DNA of 64,000 nucleotides, taken from NCBI GenBank assembly GCA_011634665.1, contig WAEK01000018.1, positions 597,501-661,500 on the forward strand. The letters are read 5' to 3'. The translations under genes were made by a program, and so were the position numbers. The notes below the pieces were generated by a model, which was given only the letters and a program-made list of their open reading frames with translations, did no database searches and was not told the origin of the DNA. Every line of letters starts with the position of its first letter. Positions within the stretch are counted from its first letter, which is position 1. This DNA is from Mortierella sp. BCC40632 (lineage: Eukaryota > Mortierellomycota > Mortierellomycetes > Mortierellales > Mortierellaceae). This document shows, piece by piece, positions 52,843-64,000 of this stretch.

Positions 52843-55800
52843 AAAACGACGTCCTCCTTTGGCAATGGAGAACGGAGATAATGTGAAGGAAGGGGGAGGA
52901 TGACAATAGGAAGGGGAAAGAGAAAGAGAAAGTGAGAAAGAGTGAGAGAGTTTGAGAGGAGCGAAAAGAGCCTAAATAGATGTTGACTCCCAACTGCTTT
53001 GTTTTCCCCTCTCCTTCCTCCTGCTCTTCCTTCTCCTCTAGGATCTAGTCACGTTCCTCAAGAAACGATCCATCATGGAAGCCGAGTATGGCAACAACAT
53101 CCTAAAGCTGGCCACCACCCTCCGGGACTCGTACCGGCAACAGCAACAACCTGAGGGACCCCACAACAACAACAGCCACCAAGCCCATGTCAAGCAGGGC
53201 ACCTATGGCGATTGCTGGATCCATATCCTGGAGATGCATGAAAGAATGGGAAACAATCGATTGGAGCTGTCGAGAGATCTTCAGGGTGTTGCCGATGAAC
53301 TTTCGTTTATTTACAAGGATACAGATCGAAGTCGGAAACAGGTAGCTTTTTTTTTTTTTTTTAGACGAGTCGACAGCTCTTCGGAAAGGCACAGATGTAT
53401 TAACGCATTGGGGGTTCTTCTTTTTCTTCAGTTCAAAGAAGCAGGGGTAAAGCAGGAGAGGATCTTGCAGGACCATGAATTGAATCTAGAGAAGGTGAGT
53501 GTCCTTGTCTTTTTCATTATTAACCGAATTGGGGGAACAAAAAACGACACGCGGCTGACTGCTTGGCAAAAAAAAAAAAAATCCCATGACCGATACAACT
53601 AGGCCAAGCAAAAATACGATACTCTGACCGAAGAATGGGAACGATCCATTCTTCAAAAGGCTGCCGAGCCTGTGACGCCCAAAAAGACAATGACCAAAGG
53701 AATGAGTCTGTTCAAACAGCCAAAGTCGGTTGGACAGGTAAAGCACGATCGAATCCCTCTCCCCCCTTTTTTTGTTTATACCATCTCTAGAAGTGAGGTC
53801 TTTACAATGGGAAGCCTTTTCATGAGTGATACTGACCAGAAGCTGGTCTCTCACACACACATACATGCAAACACTATTAGCTTCAACGACAAGAGGAAGA
53901 AGCCAAGATCAAGGCCACTGCAGCCCAGGAACAGTACAAGTCTCAACTCACGCGAACCAACGACGCAAAGCAATATTACTTTTCTCACACATTACCCAAC
54001 ATTCTGAAGGTAACAAAAAAAAAAAAAAAAAAAAAAAAAGGATTCCTCGAACAATCTTTTTTCATGAATAAGGCATACACTCTAGATCCTTACTAAAGCC
54101 TTTCTTTTTTTTTTTTTTTTTTGAACTGGATAAACTTGAGTAGAATCTAAAAGACACGATAGACGAGTCGGATCTGTCACTACAGTACTACCTGTTAAGA
54201 TATGGATACATGTCTGAAGATTTTTTGATGAAAGATGCCGTCATTCTCACTCCAATCAATGGTTCAGGTATGTTGGAAAATGAAGGAACTTTACTTTTTC
54301 TTTTTCTTTTTTTCTCTCTCAAAAGAAGAGTCTAACAATGCTTTCTGCGAGTAAATAGATCTAGGAATGCGTGACCGTGTAGAAATGATTGATAAGGATG
54401 CCGATCTTCACGTCTTTATCCACGCCTATTCCTCCAAGGTCACGACAATTAACAAGTCGGCTGCACCCTACCAGGAATATGTGATGGTAATCATACAGTC
54501 GAAGAGAGTCCATTTTGAAGGATTCTTTCACCAAAAAAAAAGAAAAAGAAAAAAAATAGCAAGGTGCCATTCCCCTCCCTCCTTTTGCCCTCTTTCCCTC
54601 TCCTTGAAAGACAGTTCTTTCTTAAGCTCGTGCTAATGTGTCAAAACCTCGCCAAAACAATGGTTTTACTCTATAGTCTACGCAAGCCCAGTCATTAATC
54701 AACAAGCGACCCATCTTTGGTTGTGACCTGGCGGAACAATTGGTTCGGGATGAAAGTGATCTGCCCGAGATTGTTGTCAAGTGTACAGATGCCATTGAGC
54801 GTTTTGGTAAGAGGCAATATATTTCTTGGTTAGGAGGAAGAACAATGCACGCAATTTGTTTGTGGAACAAAAAAAAGAGAGGGACACTCAACTTTTTTTT
54901 TTTTATTTTCTTTGGAAATGTATGTTTAGGCATGGATGTCCAAGGCATTTATCGAGTATCTGGAATCACCAGTGCTACCAACCGACTCCGCGCAGCCTTT
55001 GACAGAGGTATAAATTCCCAGTCTCTCATCCATCTTGGAGGCGTCTGAAAAAAAAAAAAAGTCGATGATGTTCAAAAAAGGATCCGCTTTCTGATACCGT
55101 CCTTTTCTTTTCTCTTTCTCTTCCTTTCAACAGACTGCTCAGCAGTGGATCTGACCACAGAAGACAATTGTGGTGACATCAACAGTGTGGCAAGTGTGCT
55201 GAAGCAATGGTTCCGAGAACTACCAGATCCCTTGTTGACGCGTCAACTCTATCCCGAGTTTATCAAGGCGGCCAGTATTGAGGATCCATCCATGCAGTTG
55301 ATGAATCTGCATCAATGCACGAATCAACTCCCGGATCCCAATTATGCCACCCTGAAGTTCCTTATGTGCCATCTGAATAAGTAAGTCATCCCCTTTCTTT
55401 TGTATACGCGTGCGTGTGTGTGCGTGTGCGTGTGTGTGCGAGGGAGCTGAAAGAATTGGCCCCACTTTTGTCCAATTCACTGACAGTTCACCTCTTCTCT
55501 TTTTCTTTGCTTTCCCTTCCCATCATCGAAAATAACACCGATTCCTTTGGCCATCAGGGTTCAAAAGAATCAGATGGCCAACAAAATGGGCGCCTCCAAC
55601 CTCGGTCTAATCTTTGGTCCGACATTGATGAGTACGAGCAACACTATGAATGGCAGTGGTAGTGGTAGTGGAAGTGCAGGGGATGCTGTTAATGACCTTG
55701 CGGACATGGGATTCCAATGCCGGATTATCGAGACGCTGTTGAGCAATTATGATGCTATCTTTGAGATTGATGACGAAGACGATGAAGGAGAAGGCGGTGT

Positions 55801-56182
55801 ACCAGACGATGATGATGTCGATGACGATAACACTGTGGACAATCACCTCCATGAAAATGAAAACTATGATGGAGATGACGTAGACCATGAATACGAGGAG
55901 CATGACGAGGAGGTGGAAGTCGAAGTCCGATACCAGGCCAGGATGAATCCGATCGCTGAAGAAGACTATGCGCATCCACAAGAACAGTTTTATAGGGAAA
56001 GACGAGCCAGTGCAGGGGGTGGAGGGAGAACAAGAGATTATGAGAGTTGGCAGCAGTCGAGGGAGAGACGACAGAGTGCTTTTGAAGAAGACTTTAGACA
56101 AGTAGGAGGAGGCGGTGGAGGAGGCAGGGGAAGAGAGGATCAGGCTGTGCCGCAAGTGGATATGGCCAAGTATATGACATGA
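51882..56182 (+). CDS. F-BAR domain Rho GTPase-activating protein (Rgd1-like)
   Basis: Twelve exons, 51882-52580, 52746-52799, 53042-53341, 53432-53494, 53603-53737, 53881-54009, 54144-54267, 54359-54486, 54677-54806, 54930-55007, 55134-55380 and 55558-56182, join without a frame break to 903 residues. Residues 1-233 are Ser/Pro/Gln-rich with a poly-Gln run. The F-BAR domain starts at 234: SGLPILLERVKQNLHSCK, DLVTFLKKRSIMEAEYGNNI and the following helices to about 460. The RhoGAP domain covers about 554-760, with GIYRVSG holding the arginine finger R596, SVLKQWFRELPDPLL, and NKMGASNLGLIFGPTLM. This layout matches yeast Rgd1 and related proteins, which bind phosphoinositide membranes and switch off Rho3/Rho4-type GTPases during polar growth and cytokinesis. 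The exact Rho target here is unknown. The C-terminal 140 residues are acidic then Arg/Gly-rich and probably disordered. Confidence 0.93.
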
Positions 56183-56447
56183 CATGACCCAAAAAAAAAG
56201 AGTCTCGGCCATATTAGTTCTTGACGGATAATCCGACACCAAAAAATACATCTGTTTTAGCTGGTTCTAGGAGAATTCCTCTTCCTCTTCTATCCTTCAT
56301 ATTTGCCCATGTCCTTTTTTTTTTTGGTGGCGGAAAAAAAGAGCTAGTGGCTTATCACTTTTTTTTGGTGGGCCACCGCATCACGTCTTTCTTGGAAAGA
56401 GGCCCACTCATGTGTTCATCGAACAAAGCATCACATTCACAACCCTA

Positions 56448-57427
56448 ATGGCATCAAGACCAGGAGCACCATCCGGCGGACCAATTATACCCGGAGCTGG
56501 AGGAGTAGTGGGGGCAGGAGTAGGACTCGGAGTAGCACCAGGACTAGCTGGAGCAGCCGGTGTAGTATCGGCTGGAGTCACACCTGCTGGTCTCGCGGGC
56601 GCACCAGGAGCCGTTGGCTCTGTTGCAGGAGGAGTTGCTGCAGGACCAGGTGCGACAGGTGTTATCCCCGGAAATGTTACTCTTGGTGGTGTCGGAGGTC
56701 CAGCCTCGAATGCCAGCGCAGCAGGAGCTCGTAACGCGGGTTTGAATGCACTTCAGGAGATCGAGGAAGCCTATAATAAGCGACTCGACACAGAACTGAC
56801 CACGTTGATGGAGTCTTTTGGAGATATTGTCAAGGTGGCCAAGGTAAAAGAGCAAAAGGGGAAATATGGATTTATATATCTAAAGGTGTTACGCCATTGA
56901 GGTCAAGCCTTCAAAACCAAAAGAGTCTTTGGAGGTGAAGCTAACAGATGATCATATATCCCCAGATCACGTATGATGACTCGTCCGTGTCCAAGGACAA
57001 GTACAAGCTCGCACAAGAATCTTATCAGATCCAAGGACGGGCCATGAATATTGTCAGTTCTGCAGAATCATTATTGGCCATGGTCACGGAGTTGAAACAA
57101 ACTTTACTCTTGAATGATGCTGGTACGCTTGCCGAACTATCTTTGAGACGACAACAAGAGTTGACCATGCAAAAGACGGCAGTTAAGCAACGAGTTTTAG
57201 GATTGAAAGAAGAAGTGGATCGGACGATATGGGAGCTAGAGCAGAGTGTCTATGGTGTCCGACCATCCTCCAAGACCGATTCTACATCGGTCGGGACTCT
57301 ATCAAGAAGGAACAGTTCAACTCGGGCCACAATCAAGCAGGATCCTGAGAGCACAGGAGATTTGTCCGCAATATCATCTACACAGCCCTCTATACCACAG
57401 CAACAATCTGCACCACCTCCAGTCTGA
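56448..57427 (+). CDS. MED22: Mediator complex subunit 22 (MED22/Surf5) with Gly/Ala-rich extension
   Basis: Two exons, 56448-56843 and 56966-57427, give 285 residues. MED22 is a head-module subunit of Mediator, the bridge between transcription activators and RNA polymerase II. The family part starts at about residue 104: LQEIEEAYNKRLDTELTTLMESFGDIVKVAK, then SYQIQGRAMNIVSSAESLLAMVTELKQTLLLND and heptads up to WELEQSVYG. This matches the YNKRL...IMDNF...I..AK and RAANIV.AGESL..LV..LK..LILND pattern of MED22. The first 100 residues are unusual: a run of Gly, Ala, Val and Pro in short repeats (VVGAGVGLGVAPGLAGAAG) with almost no charge. The tail of 65 residues is Ser/Thr/Gln-rich. The gene starts only 266 bases after the RhoGAP stop on the same strand. 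The start is the ATG before ASRPGAPSGG. Confidence 0.88.
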
Positions 57428-58017
57428 TGCAACATCATCCCCCCCCCCCCTAAAGAGGGTACAAAGTATAAAGAACTTTTATTTTTTTTTTTTATTTTTT
57501 TTTTTATTTTCTTGTACGGGCTGTCATGGCGCTGGTAGTATGACCTCAATGGTCTGTCTGTCTCTCTGTCTGTCTGTCTCTCTCTCTCTCTTGTTCTCTT
57601 TTCCATCTACTCATGAATACTGACCTAGCAAGACATTTTCTTGGCGTTATTCAAAAAAAAAAAAAAAAAACGATAACGTAATGGGGTGTCGCAGCAGAAT
57701 ATGTCGGTGCAGGGAGGTTCGATGTTAGGCTATGTACAAAAAAAAAAAAAAAAAAAAAAGGGCTGATTGGACATCATCGACTAGAATGAAAAAAGAGAGG
57801 GAGAGAATCGTGTGCTGCTGCTTCTGCTATCTTGGACTAGAGATTGCCCCGATCCAATTCTTTTTCTTATTCGTCATTGTTATATGGAGGAGGAGGGGGG
57901 AATCCTTTTTTTGCCGTTGGTTTCCCTTTTCCCCTTTTTATCCAAATATGCTAATGCATTCTCTCCCTCTCTTGTCCTTTTTTCTTGTCTGTCAGTTGAA
58001 TGGTGGTAACCTATGGT
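57428..58017. other. convergent 3' spacer
   Basis: This lies between MED22 (+) and the disordered orphan (-). It holds a C run (57438-57450), T-rich and A-rich homopolymers (about 57652-57670 and 57737-57759) and (CTGT)n near 57552-57580. No gene is seen. Confidence 0.6.
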
Positions 58018-58358
58018 CTAGTCCAACATTTGACCGTTAAGAATCATGTTCCGCATGGGGCTGCTTGACCTCGAGTTCTTTTCACCTCCCTTTTGTTGCT
58101 GCTGGTTTGAAGCCTTGAGTGCATCGACTGTAGTCATGTGCTGCTGCTGCTGCTGTGGTGGTTGCTGCTTGTGGGAATGTTCCCGATGGAACAATCCTGA
58201 GAGACCTGAACGATGCTTTGCTTGAGGCATATCTTGTCCACTACCCATGTTGGACAGTGGTCCCAGACTTGGAGGCGAAGGTCCTGCTTCGTTTCTGTCT
58301 GGGGCGTTAAGCTTTTGGAAGGTAGTTGTAGGTAACGAGGACGACAGGGAATCTGTCG

Positions 58359-58389
<31 letters not shown>

Positions 58390-59144
58390 CTGAGACGGGA
58401 ATCCGGTTGTGGGCATGGTGGTGCCTGCAGAAGAAAGTCTGCGGAAAAGGCCACCGATACCACCATGATTACTGGCAGGAGGTGCGGTACTCGTCGTAGG
58501 CGCATGGGCTGAATTGGGACCATTATTGGGATAGCCAGCAGGAGCGCTGTCAAAAGGATGGGTCGACAAGGGCGTGGACCCCTGTCGCGAAAGAGTAGGC
58601 GACATGGTTGGTCCAAAGACACTGGCTCTCCTACCACGCTCTTCAAACTGGGGAATGAGAAAATAAGACAGACGTGTGGGGTTGGTTCAGACAGTTGGAG
58701 AGAGTAAGAGAGAGAGAAAGAGAGAGGGAGAGTTAGACAATGAAAAGAAAGCACATGATTTCTCAGGTTTAACCAGCAGTGATTGGACAGGAAGCCAGAA
58801 TGGCTGCCACTTGCCTGCGTCGATGTAGGACTGACAATCTGAGTCAGTGGATTGGTAAAGCTGCTCGAGAACCGGCGGCCAAAGGTCGCGGGGATCGAGG
58901 TCGAGAGGTTGGTGGGTGGGGTGGTGCCAAAGGACGGGCCTGTGAAAGGCGCCGTGGCAGGATTGGCACTGCCCGAGGACGAGCCGGTTGGGGCTACGAA
59001 GGGGAAGGAAGTCGACATGGACCGCTGGCGCTGGATCGGGGCCCCATTGCCTCCTGCGGTGAGACCCTCGCGCGGGTTGAATCCAGAGGAGGGAATATCG
59101 ATGCCGATAGCCTGCGAAGTTGAGCTGGATCGCTGGTGCGACAT
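58018..59144 (-). CDS. disordered Ser-rich protein with repeated basophilic kinase sites
   Basis: I do not recognise this as a named family. Two exons, 59144-58815 and 58647-58018, give 319 residues. The protein is rich in Ser, Thr, Pro, Gln and Gly, with two poly-Gln runs, and has no membrane or signal segment. It carries several Arg-directed phosphorylation sites: IQRQRSMSTS, GRRFSSSF, GRRASVFGP and LFRRLSSAG. Two short similar motifs, GGIGGLFRRLSS and SGLSGLFHREHS, look like a duplicated binding element. Such sites are typical of targets of PKA or other AGC kinases and of 14-3-3 partners, but no role can be stated. The intron has a GC donor (CAG/GCAAGT at 58815) with a normal AG acceptor. 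A GT donor nine residues upstream, after TQI, also keeps the frame, so up to nine residues are uncertain. Confidence 0.75.
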
Positions 59145-60509
59145 CCGGAGGTCTTTTTGCTTTTTTTTTTGGGGGGGGGGAGGTGTTTGCTTGGAATAGA
59201 TATGCAAGGAAAGAAAGTGAGTGAAAAATGAACAAGTGAAAAAGAGAAAAGAGTGGGAACTTGAAAGAAGAGAGAACGAGAGAGAGAGAGAGAGAGAGAG
59301 AGAAAAGAAAGAGAAAGAGAACGAGAGTAAGAGAGAGACAAAAAGAAGTGCCCATCCCCCCCAGTCGTGTCACGGGCTGGCAATTATGGACGATCTCATT
59401 GCGTGAGACGGGTGGCGCGTCTCTCTCCTCCACTCACTCTCACTCTCACTCTCTCTCTCTCTCCACTTCTTTCTCTCCTGCGACAGCGTCTCGCCCCCAT
59501 GAGGCGGCGCCAATGACAGGGCCGGTATCAGATTGCGCCTGTGCCTCTCTCCCGCCGTCACCTTTTTGGATGGGCCAGTAGCGCCCAAGGGTGGCCATGT
59601 GCCCGTGCTGCTGCCTGGCCTGGTTGTCTCGGCGCCATTAGCTAATACCTGCCTATCTTTGAATCTTCCCTGACGACCCGCCAGAGCCCCAGTCTTTAGT
59701 GTCTACAGATCTCTTTTTAAATTTAAAAAAATCTCTAGACTTGACCATTCTTGTTCGTATACACATGGGTCCTTTGTACTCTTTGGCTCTCTCTTTTTTG
59801 CCTTGCATGGTCATCGTCGTTCATATGAAGACGTGGACACTCGTGCATGCCAAAACAAAAGAAAAAGAAAAGAAAAAAAAAAATATACGCGACTATCACA
59901 TCAATCTGATCTCTCCACACGCTTATATTTTTTACACGCACGCGCGGATCTACATCGCCTTGTGCAGAGAGTGAACAAGACACAGTCCTCACCTCCGGAG
60001 TCCTCCCATCGGCCTGTCATTACAACAGACGCGTCGGGGTCAGATCGAGAAGTGCATCTTGGCCACAGGGGTGTGATATCCCATCTCTATATCAATGTCG
60101 GAGTGCTCTCGTCAATGGAAGGAACGAGTGCTGTATGCAGGACACTAGTGGACACATGCTTGGGATAAGTAAGCTTTGGTGAACCCATTGGAGGATGGCG
60201 TGTGCTTGGTGCAAGGGAGCGGTGGCCGCAGCGGCAGCAAACAGTATGCAGGCCCACAAGGGCTTGTGTCTGTTGTCGGATAAGAAGGAAGGGAGGGTTG
60301 CATAGAAGAGGAAAGAGGGAGCCAAGATGGGGTCCCACATGGACAACATCTTGTTGTTTTTATCAATATTGCTATCAGGGGAGCTTTGCCTTCTACTTTC
60401 TCTTCCTCCTCCTCTGCCTGTCACGGGCGTGATCTGGACTGGGCAAGAGTGGCGTGTGAAGGCGATTCGTGACGGACCCAGGTGTTCTCGCATATAAACT
60501 CTTTTTCTC

Positions 60510-60540
<31 letters not shown>

Positions 60541-60669
60541 TTTCCCTTAGTCAAACGCAAAGCGCATCACTCGATTCTCTTTCTCATTCTCGTCGTCATC
60601 CATCCAGCGCGTCCGTCAAACGCGCCCCCATCCCGGCATCGTCATCGCCGCCGTCCCTCCTCCCAGCTC

Positions 60670-60700
<31 letters not shown>

Positions 60701-61277
60701 TTCTTTCTTTCTCTTTTCTTTCTTTTACTCTCTTGTCAGATCTTACAACCCTCCTCCCCTCCTCTCCTCTCCTCTCTTTCTCTTTGACGATTCCATTCCA
60801 CTCCCCCCCCCCCCATTTTAGACGGTTGTCCCCAAGAGCCATCGATCGTTTTTTCCTTTATACTTTCTTCTCTTGGACAATCTCTTACTCTTTTTTTTTT
60901 TTTTTTTTTCGTTTCTTCCCATCTCTCTCTCTTTCTCTCTCTTTTTTTTTTTATTTCTCCGTCTGCAATCTCCTGTCGACCTGCAACTCACCAGGGCCGC
61001 GCCGAACAGCTCTCAAGCCTATTTTTTTTTTCTGCATTTGCATTTCTCGTAGGGGTTCGCTTTTCCCCCCTTGTTGATCAGCCTCGAAGGAAATAATTCT
61101 CCCATCACGCTCAAGTCCGGCCATTTTTTTTTTCTTTCCTTTTTTTTTTTACTTTCTCTTTCTCTCGTTCTCTTACTTTTTCATCTCAACCTCAGCTCTT
61201 TTTTCTCACCTTTTCTTGCGTGGCGCCTTCTCGTCTCGCTCCCCGCTCGACACTACCGGAGAACCTGCTCTTGAACA
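59145..61277. other. divergent intergenic region upstream of carrier gene
   Basis: No supported gene. It contains GA and CT repeats (59279-59302, 59438-59462), a T-rich zone from 60500 to 61200 with T runs up to about 24 bases, and a C run near 60804-60814. The T-rich part directly upstream of the carrier's candidate first exon is probably its promoter. Confidence 0.55.
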
Positions 61278-63453
61278 ATGTCCGCCCGTCAATGGTGGGC
61301 GATCAAGCTCAGGTAAAACGCGACTCGGAGGCCATGCATTTGGTTGCCCTCTTCTTTTTTGTTTCTTCTTCTTTTTCTTCTTCTTTTTCTTTATGAATTC
61401 ACTCTTTTGGCATTGAGCTCGGCTCCATGGATGCTCTCTCTCTCTCTCTCTGACCGATCACTCATCCAGAAGAGCAAGAGACTGGCGACAGCATTTGATG
61501 CATCTGAATGAGCCATTGATGGGAAGAGCAAGAGAGGAAAAGAAGAAGAAGAAAAAAGGGGGGAGACAGGAGTGACATGACATGTGCAGTTTGTTCGTCC
61601 AAGTGGGATCACGAAGAGTCAGCACCATGGATTGACCTGAGACATTGCTTTGGGAGTGGGGCAAGGACAAATGTGCTATTTTTTTTTATTTTATTTTATT
61701 TTTTTTTTTTTTACACTAATGCAGAGTGGAGATGCGGGGACATTTATCCGACAAACAACAGAGAGAAGCCCAACGAGTCTTCACATAACAATGGCACACA
61801 AACATACCCAAATTGCTTCGACTGTCCATATTTGAGGGCGTGTGAATTCTGCCTCCGGGGATGGAAAAAAAAAAAAAAAAAAAAACAAATGAGGGTGAGG
61901 AGTGAGCGAGTGAGTGCGTATGAGTGTGTGGAGAGGGCCAAATGACGAGTGTTTGCCCAACCCTGCAATTATGAGATGTCTCTCCCCCAAAAACCCCGCC
62001 TACAAACCTACCGTTTTCTTCTTTCCCACTGCCCACGCTCCTGGGCCTCTCTTCTCCTCTTTCTATCTCTTTCTCTCTCTTGCTCTCGATATCACGCGTC
62101 CCAGTTGAAGAGTCCGGGCGAGGAAATAGGAAGGTCAAAAAAAAAAAAAAAAGCCAGCACAGAGAGCATCCATAGACTTGCACACGATGACAGAGGCGGG
62201 CAAGTGTGCTCGTGCGTGCACATTTAACGTGTTTATGCGCGTGTGCAGCCAAGACGAAAAAGAAGAAGAAGAAGAAGAAAAAAAAAAAAAGAGTGGGCAA
62301 GGCCTGGCAGACGATCTCCTTGGCCGCATTGCTCGTGCTCCCGGCCGTTGCCTGTCCTGCCAAAACTCTTTCACACTCCCTCTTCGTTTTCGTACCCTCG
62401 ATACTCTATCGCGTCAATCTTTCCCTTCCCGTCCCTTTCCGTCCCTTAGAAAACCTTCAGTTTCTTCTCTTTTTTGCGTACAGCAACACATGCAGACTCG
62501 GCGCTTGAGCCTTTCCTTTTTTCGTATTGTTTATTCCACGAATGAACGAGCTTGCCAACTCTAACTATCTTTTCTTTTCCTTTTTTTTTTCTCTCCCTTG
62601 TCTGGTTACCCTTTTTTTTTTTTTTTTTTTTGCCAACAGAGAGTCAGACCAACTAAAGCATACTATTGCAGGCGCAGGCGCAGGACTGGTCACCTCCGTG
62701 GTGACTTGTCCACTTGATGTTGTAAAGACCAGATTGCAGAACCAAGGCATAGTTGATCCAAAGAGGAAATCGTACAAAGGAACAGCAGGTCAGAGCCACA
62801 ATCATATCATTATTTCAATTCGCACTGCGCTCTTTGGCCCCCACTCGCTGTCTAGGAATTTAACGGTTATTCTCTCCTGAATGTGCGTGGTTGGGTTTCT
62901 TCTAGGGACTTTGACAAGGATCTGGTCAGAAGAGGGTATCCGAGGACTATACAGAGGTCTAGGACCGACAATTTTCGGCTACCTGCCTACCTGGGCCATC
63001 TATTTTACAGCATATGATTATTTCAAGGACCTTGTTGCGCGGCAGACTGGTACGTGAGTCTGGAGCGATGCGCAATTGAGCAGTGATCATTCGTCACGAA
63101 CTCTTTATCAGACCAAACTCTTGAGCTACTGCGGAAAGAGAGAAAGAGGGGACGACACTGACGCCATCTGAACACGTACGCCCACATGTTTTCCTTTTAG
63201 GTCATAATGAATCAAACTTGTTTGTGTACATTGTTGCCGCCATGTCAGCAGGAGCCACGAGCACCACCATGACGAACCCATTGTGGGTTATCAAGACTCG
63301 CTTTATGGTAGGGTCTTAGGCTTTTATATCTATATATTTATTTATTTATTGAACGCAGACGGAAGCATCAAGGACTAGCAACGCTTCGGAATTGTGCAAC
63401 GTTCTGACAGGACTAACCTAACGATCTATTTGCATTCCATCCTTTCACATACT

Positions 63454-63495
<42 letters not shown>

Positions 63496-64000
63496 GCACA
63501 TTAGACCCAAAATGATCATACCCCATACAAATATAACAACACTCTCCATGCATTCGCTACAATCTACAAGACTGAAGGTCTCCGCGGATTCTATAAAGGA
63601 CTTGGATCATCTCTGATGGGTATCAGTCACGTAGCCCTACAGTTTCCACTCTATGAAAAATTGAGGCAATGGCTCAGTAAGTCACAATCCAATGATTCTT
63701 TAGTTCTTGGGTGCTTTATTACTATGTGTCCCTGGATCACCAAACGATGATCATGTTTCTCACCTGATGCTTTTTATTCCTTTAATGAATTCAGAGTCGA
63801 CAGACTCTGACCAGGTGAGTAGTACCAATATCCTCATTGCCTCGTCTACATCCAAGATGGCAGCCAGTATAGCCACTTATCCACATGAGGTGAGTCTGAA
63901 TTTATTTTAAGGAGTTATGGCCATTCTATCGAAAAAAGAAAACTCATCTTTGATATGCTCTTAAACTCTATAGGTCATCCGAACTCGACTTCAGAATCAG
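61278..64000 (+). CDS. mitochondrial carrier (SLC25 family; NAD/nucleotide/folate-like), 3' end outside window
   Basis: This is an inner-membrane solute carrier. Exons fit at 61278-61312 (proposed), 62640-62788, 62906-63049, 63201-63307, 63505-63676, 63795-63889 and 63974 onward, running off the window. All three signature loops are visible: PLDVVKTRLQ, PLWVIKTRFM and PHEVIRTRLQ, each at the end of an odd-numbered helix. Matching GLYRGLGPTIFGYLPTWAIYF and GFYKGLGSSLMGISHVALQFPLYE follow the first two. The PLWVIKTRFM loop and W-A-I-Y-F pattern recall the subgroup that carries NAD, pyrimidine nucleotides, FAD or folate (yeast Yia6, Rim2; animal SLC25A32/33/36). I cannot decide the substrate. 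The first exon, MSARQWWAIKLR, is chosen because its donor phase exactly fits exon 2. It implies a 1327-base intron, so an alternative nearer start is possible. Confidence 0.88.

Noticed and set aside
63815..63822. GTGAGT in the carrier gene as a splice donor
   Set aside because: Reading through gives VSSTNILIASSTSKMAASIA, which matches the conserved carrier helix, so this GT is coding.

Overview
This window is nuclear DNA from an intron-rich, early-diverging fungus, most likely of the Mortierella type (Mucoromycota). Three things point there. Most genes carry many short GT-AG introns with T-rich tracts. The protein set is fungal but includes an E2F partner of the DP family and a RAB3GAP1 homologue, which most Dikarya lack. 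Intergenic DNA and introns are full of CT/GA microsatellites and long poly-A/T runs. The species assignment is inference. I saw no rRNA, tRNA, CRISPR array, transposon or virus.

Layout from left to right. At 1-3151 (+) is the 3' part of a DP-type transcription factor gene. At 3152-8346 is a long low-complexity spacer. A large Ser/Thr kinase (8347-11733, +) converges on a protein with about nine Myb/SANT repeats and a mitochondrial-like leader (12148-14214, -). Behind it lies a 1656-residue coiled-coil orphan (14674-20107, -). A small PLDc_N membrane protein (about 21797-22473, +, first exon unresolved) converges on a 1220-residue tectonin-propeller protein ending in a CAAX box (22910-27363, -). 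An HSL-type lipase (29116-31676, +) converges on a GH20 hexosaminidase (31975-34764, -).

From 36133 to 57427 five genes run in tandem on +: TRAPPC10/Trs130, RAB3GAP1, a mitochondrial Msp1-like AAA ATPase, an F-BAR/RhoGAP protein and Mediator subunit MED22. A disordered phosphoprotein-like orphan (58018-59144, -) follows. A mitochondrial carrier (61278 to the window end, +) runs off the right edge.

Several genes share a theme of membrane traffic and small-GTPase control (TRAPPC10, RAB3GAP1, RhoGAP, perhaps the prenylated tectonin protein). Others are probably mitochondrial (SANT-repeat protein, AAA ATPase, carrier). Fungal gene order rarely implies co-function, so shared location is weak evidence. 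Exon models were built by hand from splice consensus and reading-frame continuity. In two places, both near poly-A homopolymers, the frame does not close.
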